A stretch of DNA of 54,083 bases from Tannerellaceae bacterium (GTDB lineage Bacteria > Bacteroidota > Bacteroidia > Bacteroidales > Tannerellaceae): NCBI GenBank assembly GCA_031278605.1, contig JAITKB010000034.1:1-54083 (forward strand), given 5' to 3'. Below the pieces are notes generated by a model that saw only the letters and a program-made list of their open reading frames with translations, made no database searches and was not told where the DNA came from. This document shows, piece by piece, positions 26,790-36,006 of the stretch. Made by a program: the position numbers and the translations under genes. Each line of letters begins with the position of its first letter. Position 1 is the stretch's first letter.

Positions 26790-28154
26790 TTAAAAATTGT
26801 AAGGATATCGGTGAGGTCTTGCGAGCAGGTCATTGGCTTGATCGTCGTTATGGAATCGTTCCCGGATGGGGTCCCAGAAGAGTTTCCGGTTCAGTTTCAT
26901 GGCGATGTGTTGCAACAGACAGGCGCTGCAGGAGCGATGCGCCACTTCTGCGGGTGTGATGTTTTTGCTCCCTGTGCGAATGCTTTCTATCCAGTTGCCG
27001 TGATGATCGGTGCTGACTTGGAGGCGTACGGGGTCGTTTTCGGTCAGTGGGGAGAGGATTTTGGGGTTAGAGGCTTGCAGGGCTTCGCTTTGGACGCTTA
27101 TAGGGTCGTTGGGGGAGGCCCGGTAGTTGCCTCGGCTGACGAAGATTCGGCCTTCGCTGCCGATAAACAGCAATCCGTTGGGTTTGTCAGGGCTTTCGGT
27201 TATTCCGCTAACGATTACGCCGTTATCGTATAGCATTTCCGTTTCGTAGGAGCCGTGTACGTCCCAGAGTCCTTCGGTGGGAAATTCGGCTTTGCCGGAT
27301 ATTTCAATGGGTCCGCCGTATTCTTTGTCCATGGCCCAGTGTGCGATGTCGAAGTGATGGGCTCCCCAGCCTGTAATCATTCCGGCGCCGAACTGTTCGC
27401 AACGCAGCCACCCCGGGCGGTCGTATCCTTGTTGGGGATGTACGCGATCGACCGTATAGGGGACATAGGGCGTTGCTCCGAGCCACCTATCGTAATTCAA
27501 TCCTTTGGGTATGGGCATTTCCGCGGGATTGCCCCCCGGGGGATCTCCCGGCAGGCGGACTTCGATGCGTTGGAGTTGACCGATGCGTCCGTTGCGTATC
27601 AGTTCGCAGGCCACGCGAAACTGTTCCATGGAGCGTTGCTGGCTGCCTATTTGGAGGATGCGTCCGCTGGCGTTGACGGCATTGCTCATGGCTCGTCCTT
27701 CGGCAAGGGTGAGCGAGGTGGGCTTTTGCAGGTATACGTGTTTTCCGGCGCGTACGGCGTCGATGGCGTTCTTGGCGTGCCAGTGATCCGGGGTGCTGAT
27801 GACCACGGCGTCCACTTCCTTATCGGCCAGCAGATCCCGGTAATCCGGATAGGTTTTTACTTCGCTTGGGGGTTGGGTATTTTTTTTTGCGTAATACGCT
27901 TCCACGAATTTCTTTCCGTCTTCGGCCCGTTGCGTGTCCACCTCGGCTATGGCCACGAGGCGAACAAGGTCGTATTTCATGACGCCTGGCAGGTCGTGAA
28001 CCCGTGCGATTCGTCCGGCACCTATGGCTCCGATATGGATTCGGTTGGAGGGAGCATGGGGTCCGAAGACCGAGGCCGGCAGGATGGTGGGAGCCATCAC
28101 AAGTCCCGCTCCTGCGGTGAAGGATTTTTCGATAAAATTTCGTCGTGTCATCAT
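26790..28154 (-). CDS. Gfo/Idh/MocA family oxidoreductase (Tat/secretion-type N-terminus)
   Basis: 454 aa; MMTRRNFIEKSFTAGAGLVMAPTILPASVFG; IHIGAIGAGRIARVHDLPG; VYLQKPTSLTLAEGRAM. Confidence 0.92.
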   Translation of the reverse strand: MMTRRNFIEKSFTAGAGLVMAPTILPASVFGPHAPSNRIHIGAIGAGRIARVHDLPGVMKYDLVRLVAIAEVDTQRAEDGKKFVEAYYAKKNTQPPSEVKTYPDYRDLLADKEVDAVVISTPDHWHAKNAIDAVRAGKHVYLQKPTSLTLAEGRAMSNAVNASGRILQIGSQQRSMEQFRVACELIRNGRIGQLQRIEVRLPGDPPGGNPAEMPIPKGLNYDRWLGATPYVPYTVDRVHPQQGYDRPGWLRCEQFGAGMITGWGAHHFDIAHWAMDKEYGGPIEISGKAEFPTEGLWDVHGSYETEMLYDNGVIVSGITESPDKPNGLLFIGSEGRIFVSRGNYRASPNDPISVQSEALQASNPKILSPLTENDPVRLQVSTDHHGNWIESIRTGSKNITPAEVAHRSCSACLLQHIAMKLNRKLFWDPIRERFHNDDQANDLLARPHRYPYNF

Positions 28155-28202
28155 GGTCGTGTGTTATTAGGGCTGTAAATGTATGTAAATAATGATATTT
28201 CA

Positions 28203-28210
28203 CAAAGATA
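28203..28210 (-). promoter_or_regulatory. Bacteroidetes -7 box (TATCTTTG) for the minus-strand catabolic run
   Basis: CAAAGATA on + strand, 49 bp upstream of ATG 28154. Confidence 0.5.
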
Positions 28211-28540
28211 GTTTTTTTTTCGCATGGGGGAGCGCGCCCCCTCTTTTGCGACATTTTTTAAAATAAACTTTCCTCCCCGATGCCGCGGCAAGGGGAATAA
28301 AAAGTTTTTTTTCTTCACCGAGGGTTCGTTGAAGAAAAATAAAAAAAATAGTTCTTCTTCCGGAACATTCCGTAAGGAGATCAAGAATGAAAAAGATCCT
28401 TTCGCGGAGGTTGTGGCGGTTTGAAGGCGTGTCGGATTTTTGTCTCGGAGGCGTTCGGCTTAGGTTTTTTTGACCACATAGTTGCAACATAGAATCTTTT
28501 TTATGTACTTTGCGCACATTCTTCATTAAAATGTGCAGTC

Positions 28541-29137
28541 ATGATGACAATTACCGTATCCAAAACTCGTGAAATGCTGGTAGACGTTGCCCGCCAATTG
28601 TTCGCTCGTATGGGCGTGGATAATACCACCATGAACGATATTGCCCAGGCTTCCCAAAAAGGACGCCGCACACTCTATACCTATTTCAAAAATAAAAACG
28701 ACATCTATCAGGCCGTAGTGGAAACCGAAGTGGGGAAACTCTACAATATGCTCCTTGAAGTAGCCGCCAAGGAACTTCCGGCCGACGAAAAGTTGATGGC
28801 GTTTATCTATATCCGCCTGGACGCCGTCAAATCGCTCGTGGTTCGCAACGGCACCCTGAGAGCCAACTTCTTTCGCGATATATGGAGGGTGGAAAAAGTC
28901 CGCAAGGGATTCGATAAAAAAGAAACCGAACTGATCAAACGAATCCTCAACGATGGCGTGAGCGAAGGATTGTTTGACGTGGCCGACGCCGACCGAACGG
29001 CCCTGGTGCTTCATCATGCGCTGAAAGGATTGGAAGTCCCCTACATTCGGGGGCTGATGGGAGACGCCGTCTCCCGGAAAATCAATCGCAAGGATGAGGT
29101 GATCCATTTAGTATTCAACGGAATAAAAATAAAGTAA
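28541..29137 (+). CDS. TetR/AcrR family transcriptional regulator
   Basis: 198 aa; TREMLVDVARQLFARMGVDNTTMNDIAQASQKGRRTLYTYFKNKNDIYQAVVE. Confidence 0.93.
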   Translation: MMTITVSKTREMLVDVARQLFARMGVDNTTMNDIAQASQKGRRTLYTYFKNKNDIYQAVVETEVGKLYNMLLEVAAKELPADEKLMAFIYIRLDAVKSLVVRNGTLRANFFRDIWRVEKVRKGFDKKETELIKRILNDGVSEGLFDVADADRTALVLHHALKGLEVPYIRGLMGDAVSRKINRKDEVIHLVFNGIKIK

Positions 29138-29145
29138 ACACAGCC

Positions 29146-30090
29146 ATGTTTATTAATGCTACGGGATTTTATGTCCCCGAAGAACGTGTGCCTAATGCCT
29201 ATTTCCTCCACGTGAACGGCCTCACCGACGAGTGGATCGAACAACGCACCGGCATCCGTAGCCGCTCCCTGGCGCAATCCGGGGAAACAATCAACTCGAT
29301 GAGTTTATGCGCGGTCCGCAACGCCCTTGCCCGCCTGTCCTACGACGTGACCGAAGTCGATCTGATCATCTCGGCTTCCTACTCGCCCTACGACACGGTA
29401 GCCACGGCCGCACACGAAGTGCAACGGGAATACCGCATCGAACCGGCCAAGGCCTTCTATATCTCCTCGGCCTGCTCCTCTTTCCTGAACGCAATGGAAA
29501 TCATCCAAGGGTATTTTGCCATGAACAAAGCCTCCAAAGCCCTGATCCTCTCGGCCGATAAAAATTCGGCCTACCGCAACGAATCCGACCCGCAAACCGG
29601 ACATCTCTGGGGCGACGCCGCCGCCGCTTTCTTCCTCTCAAAAGAACAAATGACGGAATCCGACAGGGTCGTTGTTGACGTCCATACCGAAGGCCTCGGA
29701 CACATAGGCAAAAGCCTGGAGGCCGTAAACCTGAGACCCCGCCACGGAGGCATCCTCATGCCGGAAGGACGGGACGTTTTTATCCAAGCCTGTAACTATA
29801 TGCCCAAAAACATCCGCTATCTGCTGGAAAAAAACGGATACACACTCGCCCAACTCTCCTATTTCATCGGTCATCAGGCCAATTTGCGCATCCTAACGAA
29901 CGTTGCCAGGCAACTGGATCTGCCGGATGAAAAGATCCTGCACAACATCGAAGAATTAGGAAATACCGGCTCGGTAAGCGCGGCCCTAGTGTATGCACAA
30001 AACGAACATCGCTTTAAAAAAGGCGATTTACTGGGTCTCAGCGTCTTCGGAGGCGGATACTCCGCCGGAGCTTGCCTGATAGCCTGTTGA
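29146..30090 (+). CDS. 3-oxoacyl-ACP synthase III family protein
   Basis: 314 aa; catalytic-triad contexts SSACSSFLNA (Cys), GHQANLRI (His), ELGNTGSVSAAL (Asn). Confidence 0.92.
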   Translation: MFINATGFYVPEERVPNAYFLHVNGLTDEWIEQRTGIRSRSLAQSGETINSMSLCAVRNALARLSYDVTEVDLIISASYSPYDTVATAAHEVQREYRIEPAKAFYISSACSSFLNAMEIIQGYFAMNKASKALILSADKNSAYRNESDPQTGHLWGDAAAAFFLSKEQMTESDRVVVDVHTEGLGHIGKSLEAVNLRPRHGGILMPEGRDVFIQACNYMPKNIRYLLEKNGYTLAQLSYFIGHQANLRILTNVARQLDLPDEKILHNIEELGNTGSVSAALVYAQNEHRFKKGDLLGLSVFGGGYSAGACLIAC

Positions 30091-30133
30091 ACTCGAAACT
30101 ATGTATCAATATAGAATTAATATAGAATAGAAT

Positions 30134-30880
30134 ATGACATTATTGAAAGGTAAAGTGGCGCTCGTAACAGGTGCCGCACGCGGCATAGGAAAAGCTATCG
30201 CCCTGAAATTCGCTTCGGAAGGCGCTGATGTGGCGTTTACCGATTTGATGATTGACGAAGTCGGTCGGGACACCCAAAAGGAAATCGAAGCCTTCGGCGT
30301 AAAAGGCAAAGGATTCGTCTCCAATGCCGCCGACTTTGACCAGGCACACCAAACCGTGAAAGACATTGTAAGGGAATTCGGACGAATCGACGTCCTGGTC
30401 AACAACGCAGGCATTACACGCGACGGACTGATCCTGCGCATGACGGAAGATCAATGGGACCGGGTGATTCAGGTAAACCTCAAGTCGGCCTTCAATTTCA
30501 TACACGCCGTTGCGCCCGTTATGATGAAGCAAAAGAACGGCAGCATCATCAATATGGCTTCCGTGGTTGGCGTTTCCGGCAATGCGGGACAGGCCAACTA
30601 TGCCGCCTCGAAAGCCGGAATGATCGCCCTGGCCAAAAGCATCGCCAAGGAATTAGGCTCGCGGGGAATCCGTGCCAATGCCATCGCCCCGGGTTTTATC
30701 CTTACGGACATGACCGCCGGATTGCCGGAAGAAGTGAAAGCCGAATGGGCCGGGCAAATCCCCCTCAGACGGGGAGGAACCCCCCAAGACGTGGCCAACG
30801 TAGCCACCTTCCTCGCCTCCGACTTATCCTCGTACGTCACCGGACAAACCCTCCATTGCTGCGGAGGAATGAATACGTAA
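30134..30880 (+). CDS. fabG: 3-oxoacyl-ACP reductase FabG
   Basis: 248 aa; LVTGAARGIGKAIAL, VNNAGITRDGLILRM, NYAASKAGMIALAKSIAKELG. Confidence 0.93.
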   Translation: MTLLKGKVALVTGAARGIGKAIALKFASEGADVAFTDLMIDEVGRDTQKEIEAFGVKGKGFVSNAADFDQAHQTVKDIVREFGRIDVLVNNAGITRDGLILRMTEDQWDRVIQVNLKSAFNFIHAVAPVMMKQKNGSIINMASVVGVSGNAGQANYAASKAGMIALAKSIAKELGSRGIRANAIAPGFILTDMTAGLPEEVKAEWAGQIPLRRGGTPQDVANVATFLASDLSSYVTGQTLHCCGGMNT

Positions 30881-30886
30881 AACGTC

Positions 30887-31570
30887 ATGGAAATCATCTA
30901 CGAAGACAATCACATCATCGCCGTTAGTAAAGCCTGCGGAGAGATTGTGCAGGGGGATAAAACCGGCGATACGCCGCTTTCGGAACAACTCAAAGAATGG
31001 CTGAAGGAGAAATACCAAAAACCGGGCAATGCCTTTGTCGGCGTAACGCATCGTCTGGACCGACCCGTGAGCGGAGCCATCCTCTTTGCCAAAACCTCCA
31101 AAGCGCTCTCCCGACTGAACGATATGTTCCGCTTCGGACAAGTGAAGAAAACCTATTGGGCAATGGTCAAAAACCCCCCGCCCCAGGAGGAAGGCCAACT
31201 GATTCACTGGATAAGTCGCAACGAATTGCAAAACAAAAGCTACTCCTACGACGAAGAACGCCCACACAGCAAACAAGCCGTCCTGTCCTATAAGCTGATC
31301 GGGCGAACCGATGCCTACTACCTCCTGGAAATCCATCCCCAAACCGGCCGGCATCATCAGATCCGTTCCCAACTGGCTAAGATCGGTTGCCCCATCAAAG
31401 GCGACCTGAAGTACGGAGCCAAACGTTCCAACCCCGACGGGGGTATCTCCCTGCACGCCCATAGCCTGGAATTTGTTCACCCCATCTCCCAAACAGCCGT
31501 CAGGATCGTTGCCCCGCTTCCTCCGGGCTACGCCCTTGGGCAAAAGGACGCATACGAAATAGACGAATGA
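30887..31570 (+). CDS. RluA family pseudouridine synthase
   Basis: 227 aa; GVTHRLDRPVSGAILFAKTSKALSRL; LLEIHPQTGRHHQIRSQLA. Confidence 0.93.
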   Translation: MEIIYEDNHIIAVSKACGEIVQGDKTGDTPLSEQLKEWLKEKYQKPGNAFVGVTHRLDRPVSGAILFAKTSKALSRLNDMFRFGQVKKTYWAMVKNPPPQEEGQLIHWISRNELQNKSYSYDEERPHSKQAVLSYKLIGRTDAYYLLEIHPQTGRHHQIRSQLAKIGCPIKGDLKYGAKRSNPDGGISLHAHSLEFVHPISQTAVRIVAPLPPGYALGQKDAYEIDE

Positions 31571-32118
31571 GAAAGATGTTAAGTAAATGGATGTTCCGCA
31601 TAGCGGGCTGGAGGAAAGGTCCTATGGGCGAATATGTGCCGAAATGTGTGATATGCGTAGCCCCCCATACCAGTAACTGGGACCTTGTTATCGGGAAACT
31701 GCTCTATACCTCGCTGGGGAGGAAAGCCTATTTCCTTATCAAGAAAGAATGGTTTTTCTTTCCCCTGAACCTCTTCTTTAAATGGATCGGAGGCATTCCG
31801 ATCGACCGGGGCGGCAATGCCTCGGTAACCGACCGGATGGCAAAGGAGTTATCCGGACACGCCACCTTTCACCTTGCCGTTACGCCCGAAGGTACGCGCA
31901 AGATGACGCAGGAATGGAAACGCGGCTTCTATTACATCGCCATCAAAGCCAACGTGCCCATCCTGCTCGCCTACATTGATTACCTGAAGAAAGAAGTAGG
32001 CGTGAAAACGCTCTTCTACCCCACGGGAAACGCCGAGGCCGATATACCCGCTATCCGGGCCTATTACCGGGGCGTGACGCCCAGGCATCCGGGAAACTTT
32101 GCCGACCATGGCCGATAA
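31567..32118 (+). CDS. 1-acyl-sn-glycerol-3-phosphate acyltransferase-like protein
   Basis: 183 aa; APHTSNWDL (HX4D), GIPIDRGG, VTPEGTRKM. Confidence 0.88.
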   Translation: MRKMLSKWMFRIAGWRKGPMGEYVPKCVICVAPHTSNWDLVIGKLLYTSLGRKAYFLIKKEWFFFPLNLFFKWIGGIPIDRGGNASVTDRMAKELSGHATFHLAVTPEGTRKMTQEWKRGFYYIAIKANVPILLAYIDYLKKEVGVKTLFYPTGNAEADIPAIRAYYRGVTPRHPGNFADHGR

Positions 32119-32884
32119 CCTGCATATTACCGGCATACAGGCGCCCGTTTCCTGGGAAGACAGACAGGACAACCTTGCCCGCTTCGGCCACCTGGTCCGC
32201 CGCGTAAGCGGGCAAACGAACTTAGTCGTGCTACCGGAAATGTTCACCACCGGATGCTCCATGAACGTGGAAACCCAAGCCGATACGATGGACGGAATTA
32301 CCCTGGCAACCATCAGGACCTGGGCAAGGGAATGTCACACAGCCCTCACCGGAAGCTTCCTTGCCCGGGACAACAACCGATACTACAACCGCGCCTTCTT
32401 TATCACCCCCTCCGGAGAATCCTTTTATTACGACAAACGCCACCTGTTCACACCGGCCGGCGAACACCTGCGTTTCACGCCCGGCGCCCGTCGCCCGTGG
32501 GTGAACTACCTGGGCTGGAACATCTGCCTTCAGGTATGCTACGACCTGCGCTTTCCCGTATGGAGCCGCAATGTCAATAAGGCCTACGACCTGCTGATCT
32601 ACATGGCCAACTGGCCCGAAACACGGATCCGGGCCTGGCATACCCTGCTCCCGGCACGCGCCATAGAGAACCAGGCCTACGTCTGCGCTGTGAATCGTAC
32701 GGGAAACGACCGGGGGGAATACCGCGGACATTCGGCCATCTATTCCCCGTTGGGAGAGAAGCTCTCGGAGGCCGGAAACGAAGCGGAAGTAATCTTCGGC
32801 AACCTCCTGGACAAGCATTCCTTAGAGGACCTGCGAAGGCGTTTCCCCGTGTGGCAAGACGCCGACCCGTTTACACTGGAATAA
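32108..32884 (+). CDS. nitrilase-superfamily amidohydrolase (omega-amidase-like)
   Basis: MADNLHITGIQAPVSWEDRQDNLARF; LVVLPEMFTTGCSMN (Glu), YDKRHLFTPAGE (Lys), LQVCYDLRFPVWSRN (Cys). Confidence 0.92.
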   Translation: MADNLHITGIQAPVSWEDRQDNLARFGHLVRRVSGQTNLVVLPEMFTTGCSMNVETQADTMDGITLATIRTWARECHTALTGSFLARDNNRYYNRAFFITPSGESFYYDKRHLFTPAGEHLRFTPGARRPWVNYLGWNICLQVCYDLRFPVWSRNVNKAYDLLIYMANWPETRIRAWHTLLPARAIENQAYVCAVNRTGNDRGEYRGHSAIYSPLGEKLSEAGNEAEVIFGNLLDKHSLEDLRRRFPVWQDADPFTLE

Positions 32885-32926
32885 CAACAACCACCAAACT
32901 ATACCCACCTCCAAACAATACCCGCC

Positions 32927-34213
32927 ATGAAAAACCGCACCCCTTGGGCCTGGATCCCCACGCTTTATTTTGCCGAAGGCCTGCCCTACGTAGCCGTGAT
33001 GACCCTTTCGGTTATTATGTATAAGAAGTTGGACCTCTCCAATGCCGAGATTGCCCTTTATACCAGCTGGCTGTATCTGCCCTGGGTCATCAAACCCTTC
33101 TGGAGTCCGTTTGTCGACCTGATAAAGACCAAACGCTGGTGGATATACACCATGCAACTGCTCACCGGCGCCGGCCTGGCGGGGGTCGCCTTTAGCATCC
33201 CTGGCGACTTCTTCTGGCAGGCTTCGCTGTCTTTTTTCTGGCTGTTGGCCTTCAGTTCCGCTACGCACGACATTGCCGCCGACGGCTTTTATATGCTTGC
33301 TTTGTCCACCTCCCGGCAAGCCTTCTTTATCGGGATACGCAATACGTTTTACCGCATCGCCATGGTTACCGGACAGGGCCTGCTGGTGATGTTGGCCGGA
33401 TACGTTGAGACCCGCACGGGGCGGATACCCTATGCCTGGAGCATCGTATTCCTGATCCTGAGTGGCGTGTTTGTTGCGGCCTGCGCCTGGCACCGCTTTA
33501 TACTGCCCCTTCCGCTGGAAGACCGGCAGCGCAGCGGCGTTACCCCGGCTACGATCCTGAGGGAATTCATCAAGGCCTTTGCGGATTTCTTTCGCAAGAA
33601 GGGCATCGTGGCTGCCCTCCTCTTCATGCTCACCTACCGCCTGGGGGAATCGCAGTTAGTCAAGCTGGCCTCTCCCTTTTTGCTGGACGCAAGGGAGCGG
33701 GGCGGCCTCTCGCTGTCCACGGCCGAGCTGGGCCTGGCCTATGGGACGGTGGGCGTCGTATCGCTGATGCTGGGCGGGATCCTGGGCGGCGTGGTGATCG
33801 CCCGCTTGGGTGGTCTGCGGCGCTGGATTTGGCCCATGGCCCTGTCGCTCTTTTTGCCCAACCTGGCCTATGTCTATATGGCCTATGCCCTGCCCGATAA
33901 CCTTTTCATGATCAGCGTCTGTGTAGGCTTCGAGCAATTGGGTTACGGCTTTGGCTTCACCGCCTATACGATGTACCTGATGCTTTTCTCCGACGGCCCC
34001 TACAAGACCTCGCACTATGCCATCTCCACCGGCTTCATGGCCCTGGGGCTGATGCTCCCCGGCATGTTTTCCGGATGGATACAGCAAGCCACCGGCTATC
34101 CGTTGTTTTTCCTTTGGGTACTGGTGTGCAGTCTTCCGGTATTCTTTGTCATCCCCTTCTTAAAGGGTGTCGGAGGGGGGAAAAAAGGCAGCCCACCTAA
34201 GTCCTATACTTAG
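32927..34213 (+). CDS. MFS transporter, AmpG-like
   Basis: 428 aa; TPWAWIPTLYFAEGLPYVAVMTLSVIMYKKLDLSNAEIALYTSWLYLPWVIKPFWSPFVD. Confidence 0.88.
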   Translation: MKNRTPWAWIPTLYFAEGLPYVAVMTLSVIMYKKLDLSNAEIALYTSWLYLPWVIKPFWSPFVDLIKTKRWWIYTMQLLTGAGLAGVAFSIPGDFFWQASLSFFWLLAFSSATHDIAADGFYMLALSTSRQAFFIGIRNTFYRIAMVTGQGLLVMLAGYVETRTGRIPYAWSIVFLILSGVFVAACAWHRFILPLPLEDRQRSGVTPATILREFIKAFADFFRKKGIVAALLFMLTYRLGESQLVKLASPFLLDARERGGLSLSTAELGLAYGTVGVVSLMLGGILGGVVIARLGGLRRWIWPMALSLFLPNLAYVYMAYALPDNLFMISVCVGFEQLGYGFGFTAYTMYLMLFSDGPYKTSHYAISTGFMALGLMLPGMFSGWIQQATGYPLFFLWVLVCSLPVFFVIPFLKGVGGGKKGSPPKSYT

Positions 34214-34260
34214 GTAGGCTGGGTCCTATACTTAGATAGGCTAAGTCCTATACTTAGCCT
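34195..34260. repeat. 22-bp tandem palindromic array C (three units)
   Basis: GTCCTATACTTAG at 34201, 34223, 34245 (exactly 22 bp); dyads CCTAAGT-CCTAT-ACTTAGG (unit 1) and AGGCTAAGT-CCTAT-ACTTAGCCT (unit 3). Confidence 0.92.
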
Positions 34261-34278
34261 GGGGCTGTCTACGAGCCG

Positions 34279-35499
34279 CTAACGCTTGAAAAGAGTTCTT
34301 ACTTGCTTGATCCCGTCGATAAAGACGTCAATTTCTTCCTTTGTGTTGTACAGCGCAAAAGAGGCGCGTACGGTGCCCTCTACCCCCAGGGCCTTCATCA
34401 GGGGTTGGGCGCAATGATGACCGGTGCGCACGGCAATGCCCAGTTGGTCGAGCAGCAGGCCTGTGTCGTAGGGGTGGATATCCTCCAAAAGAAACGATAC
34501 GACACTGCTCTTCCGCTCCGTGCGGCCGAAGATGCGAACCCCTCCGACCTCCTGCAAACGCCCGGTGGCATAACGCAGCAGTTCCTGTTCGTGTGCCGCG
34601 ATGTCTGCCCGCCCAAGTTGTTCGATGTAGGCCAGGGCCTCAGCCAGGGCCGTTGTCCCGATGTAATCGGGCGTGCCGGCTTCGAACTTGAACGGCAAGT
34701 CGTTGAAGGTGGTTTTGTCGAACGAAACGGAGGCAATCATTTCGCCTCCCCCCTGGTAGGGAGGCAGCTCCTCCAGGCGTTTTTCCTTGCCGTACAATAC
34801 GCCGATACCGGTCGGTCCGTAAATCTTATGGGCCGAAAAAGCATAAAAATCCACGTCCAACGCCCGGACATCCACCCCAAGATGCGGCACGGCCTGCGCC
34901 CCGTCCAACAAGACCGGCACCTGGTGGCTGTGGGCTATGGCGATCAGGGTTTCCACCGGGTTGATGGTCCCCAGGACGTTCGACACATGCGTGAGCGATA
35001 CCAAACGCGTACGTTCCGAAAAGAGCCTACGGTAGGCCTCCAGGTCCAGGGCTCCCGTCTCGTCAATGGGCACAACCTTCAAGGTCAGGTTTTTCCTGGC
35101 CGCCTGTATTTGCCAGGGGACAATGTTGGAATGATGCTCCATCTCGGAAAGGATGACCTCGTCGCCCTCGGTCAGGAACTTCTCCGCAAAGCTCGAGGCA
35201 ATCAGGTTGATCGCCTCGGTGGTCCCGCGGGTAAAGATGATTTCATGGGCGAAACGGGCGCCCAGGAAATCCCGGACCGCACCCCGCGCTGCTTCGTGCG
35301 CCTCGGTTGCCGCCTGGCTGAGGTAGTGAACCCCCCGGTGGATGTTTGCGTTCACGTTGTAGTAGCCTTGCTTTATTTTTTCTACCACCGGGCGTGGCTT
35401 TTGGGTGGTTGCCGCATTGTCGAAATAGACGAGCGGCTTTGCGTAGATCGTTTGTTGCAGGATAGGGAAATCCTTCCGCAGGGTTTGTATCTCGAACAT
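34279..35499 (-). CDS. sufS: cysteine desulfurase SufS family
   Basis: 406 aa; FPILQQTIYAKPLVYFDNAATTQKPRPVVE; DFYAFSAHKIYGPTGIGVLYGK; VRTGHHCAQPLM. Confidence 0.95.
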   Translation of the reverse strand: MFEIQTLRKDFPILQQTIYAKPLVYFDNAATTQKPRPVVEKIKQGYYNVNANIHRGVHYLSQAATEAHEAARGAVRDFLGARFAHEIIFTRGTTEAINLIASSFAEKFLTEGDEVILSEMEHHSNIVPWQIQAARKNLTLKVVPIDETGALDLEAYRRLFSERTRLVSLTHVSNVLGTINPVETLIAIAHSHQVPVLLDGAQAVPHLGVDVRALDVDFYAFSAHKIYGPTGIGVLYGKEKRLEELPPYQGGGEMIASVSFDKTTFNDLPFKFEAGTPDYIGTTALAEALAYIEQLGRADIAAHEQELLRYATGRLQEVGGVRIFGRTERKSSVVSFLLEDIHPYDTGLLLDQLGIAVRTGHHCAQPLMKALGVEGTVRASFALYNTKEEIDVFIDGIKQVRTLFKR

Positions 35500-35502
35500 G
35501 GC

Positions 35503-36006
35503 TTAGTGTTTGTCTGGTTTCAAATCGGATTGTGTAATCAGCGCCGTTACATAGGCCGCAATGCCTTCCTGGCGGCCGGCGAATCCCAAGCCTTCGCACG
35601 TGGTGGCCTTAATGGATATATCCCCGGGGGGGATTTGCATCACGGCGGCGAGCGTTGCCTGGATGTCCGGGATGTAAGGGCTGAGTTTGGGGTGTTCGGC
35701 TACGACGGTGGCGTCGATGTTTCCCGTTTCGTATCCCTTGCTGCGCAGGAGCTGCATGGTTTTCCGAAGTAGTATTTTGCTGTCGATGTCTTTGTATTCC
35801 TGGCTCGTGTCGGGAAACTGACAGCCGATGTCTCGCATACCGGCCGCGCCCAGCAGAGCGTCGCATAGGGCGTGGATCAACACATCGGCATCGCTATGCC
35901 CCAGCAATCCAAGCCGATGCTCAATCCGTACGCCCCCCAGCCATAAGGCCCGGTTGGGCGCCAGGGCATGGACGTCGTAGCCGAAACCCACCCGTATGCG
36001 GGTCAT
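35503..36006 (-). CDS. ispF: 2-C-methyl-D-erythritol 2,4-cyclodiphosphate synthase
   Basis: 167 aa; RVGFGYDVHAL...GLLGHSDADVLIHALCDALLGAAGMRDIG. Confidence 0.96.
   Translation of the reverse strand: MTRIRVGFGYDVHALAPNRALWLGGVRIEHRLGLLGHSDADVLIHALCDALLGAAGMRDIGCQFPDTSQEYKDIDSKILLRKTMQLLRSKGYETGNIDATVVAEHPKLSPYIPDIQATLAAVMQIPPGDISIKATTCEGLGFAGRQEGIAAYVTALITQSDLKPDKH

Noticed and set aside
30091-30133. AT-rich AATATAGAAT direct repeat before fabG
   Set aside because: Short low-complexity sequence consistent with an AT-rich Bacteroidetes translation-initiation region.
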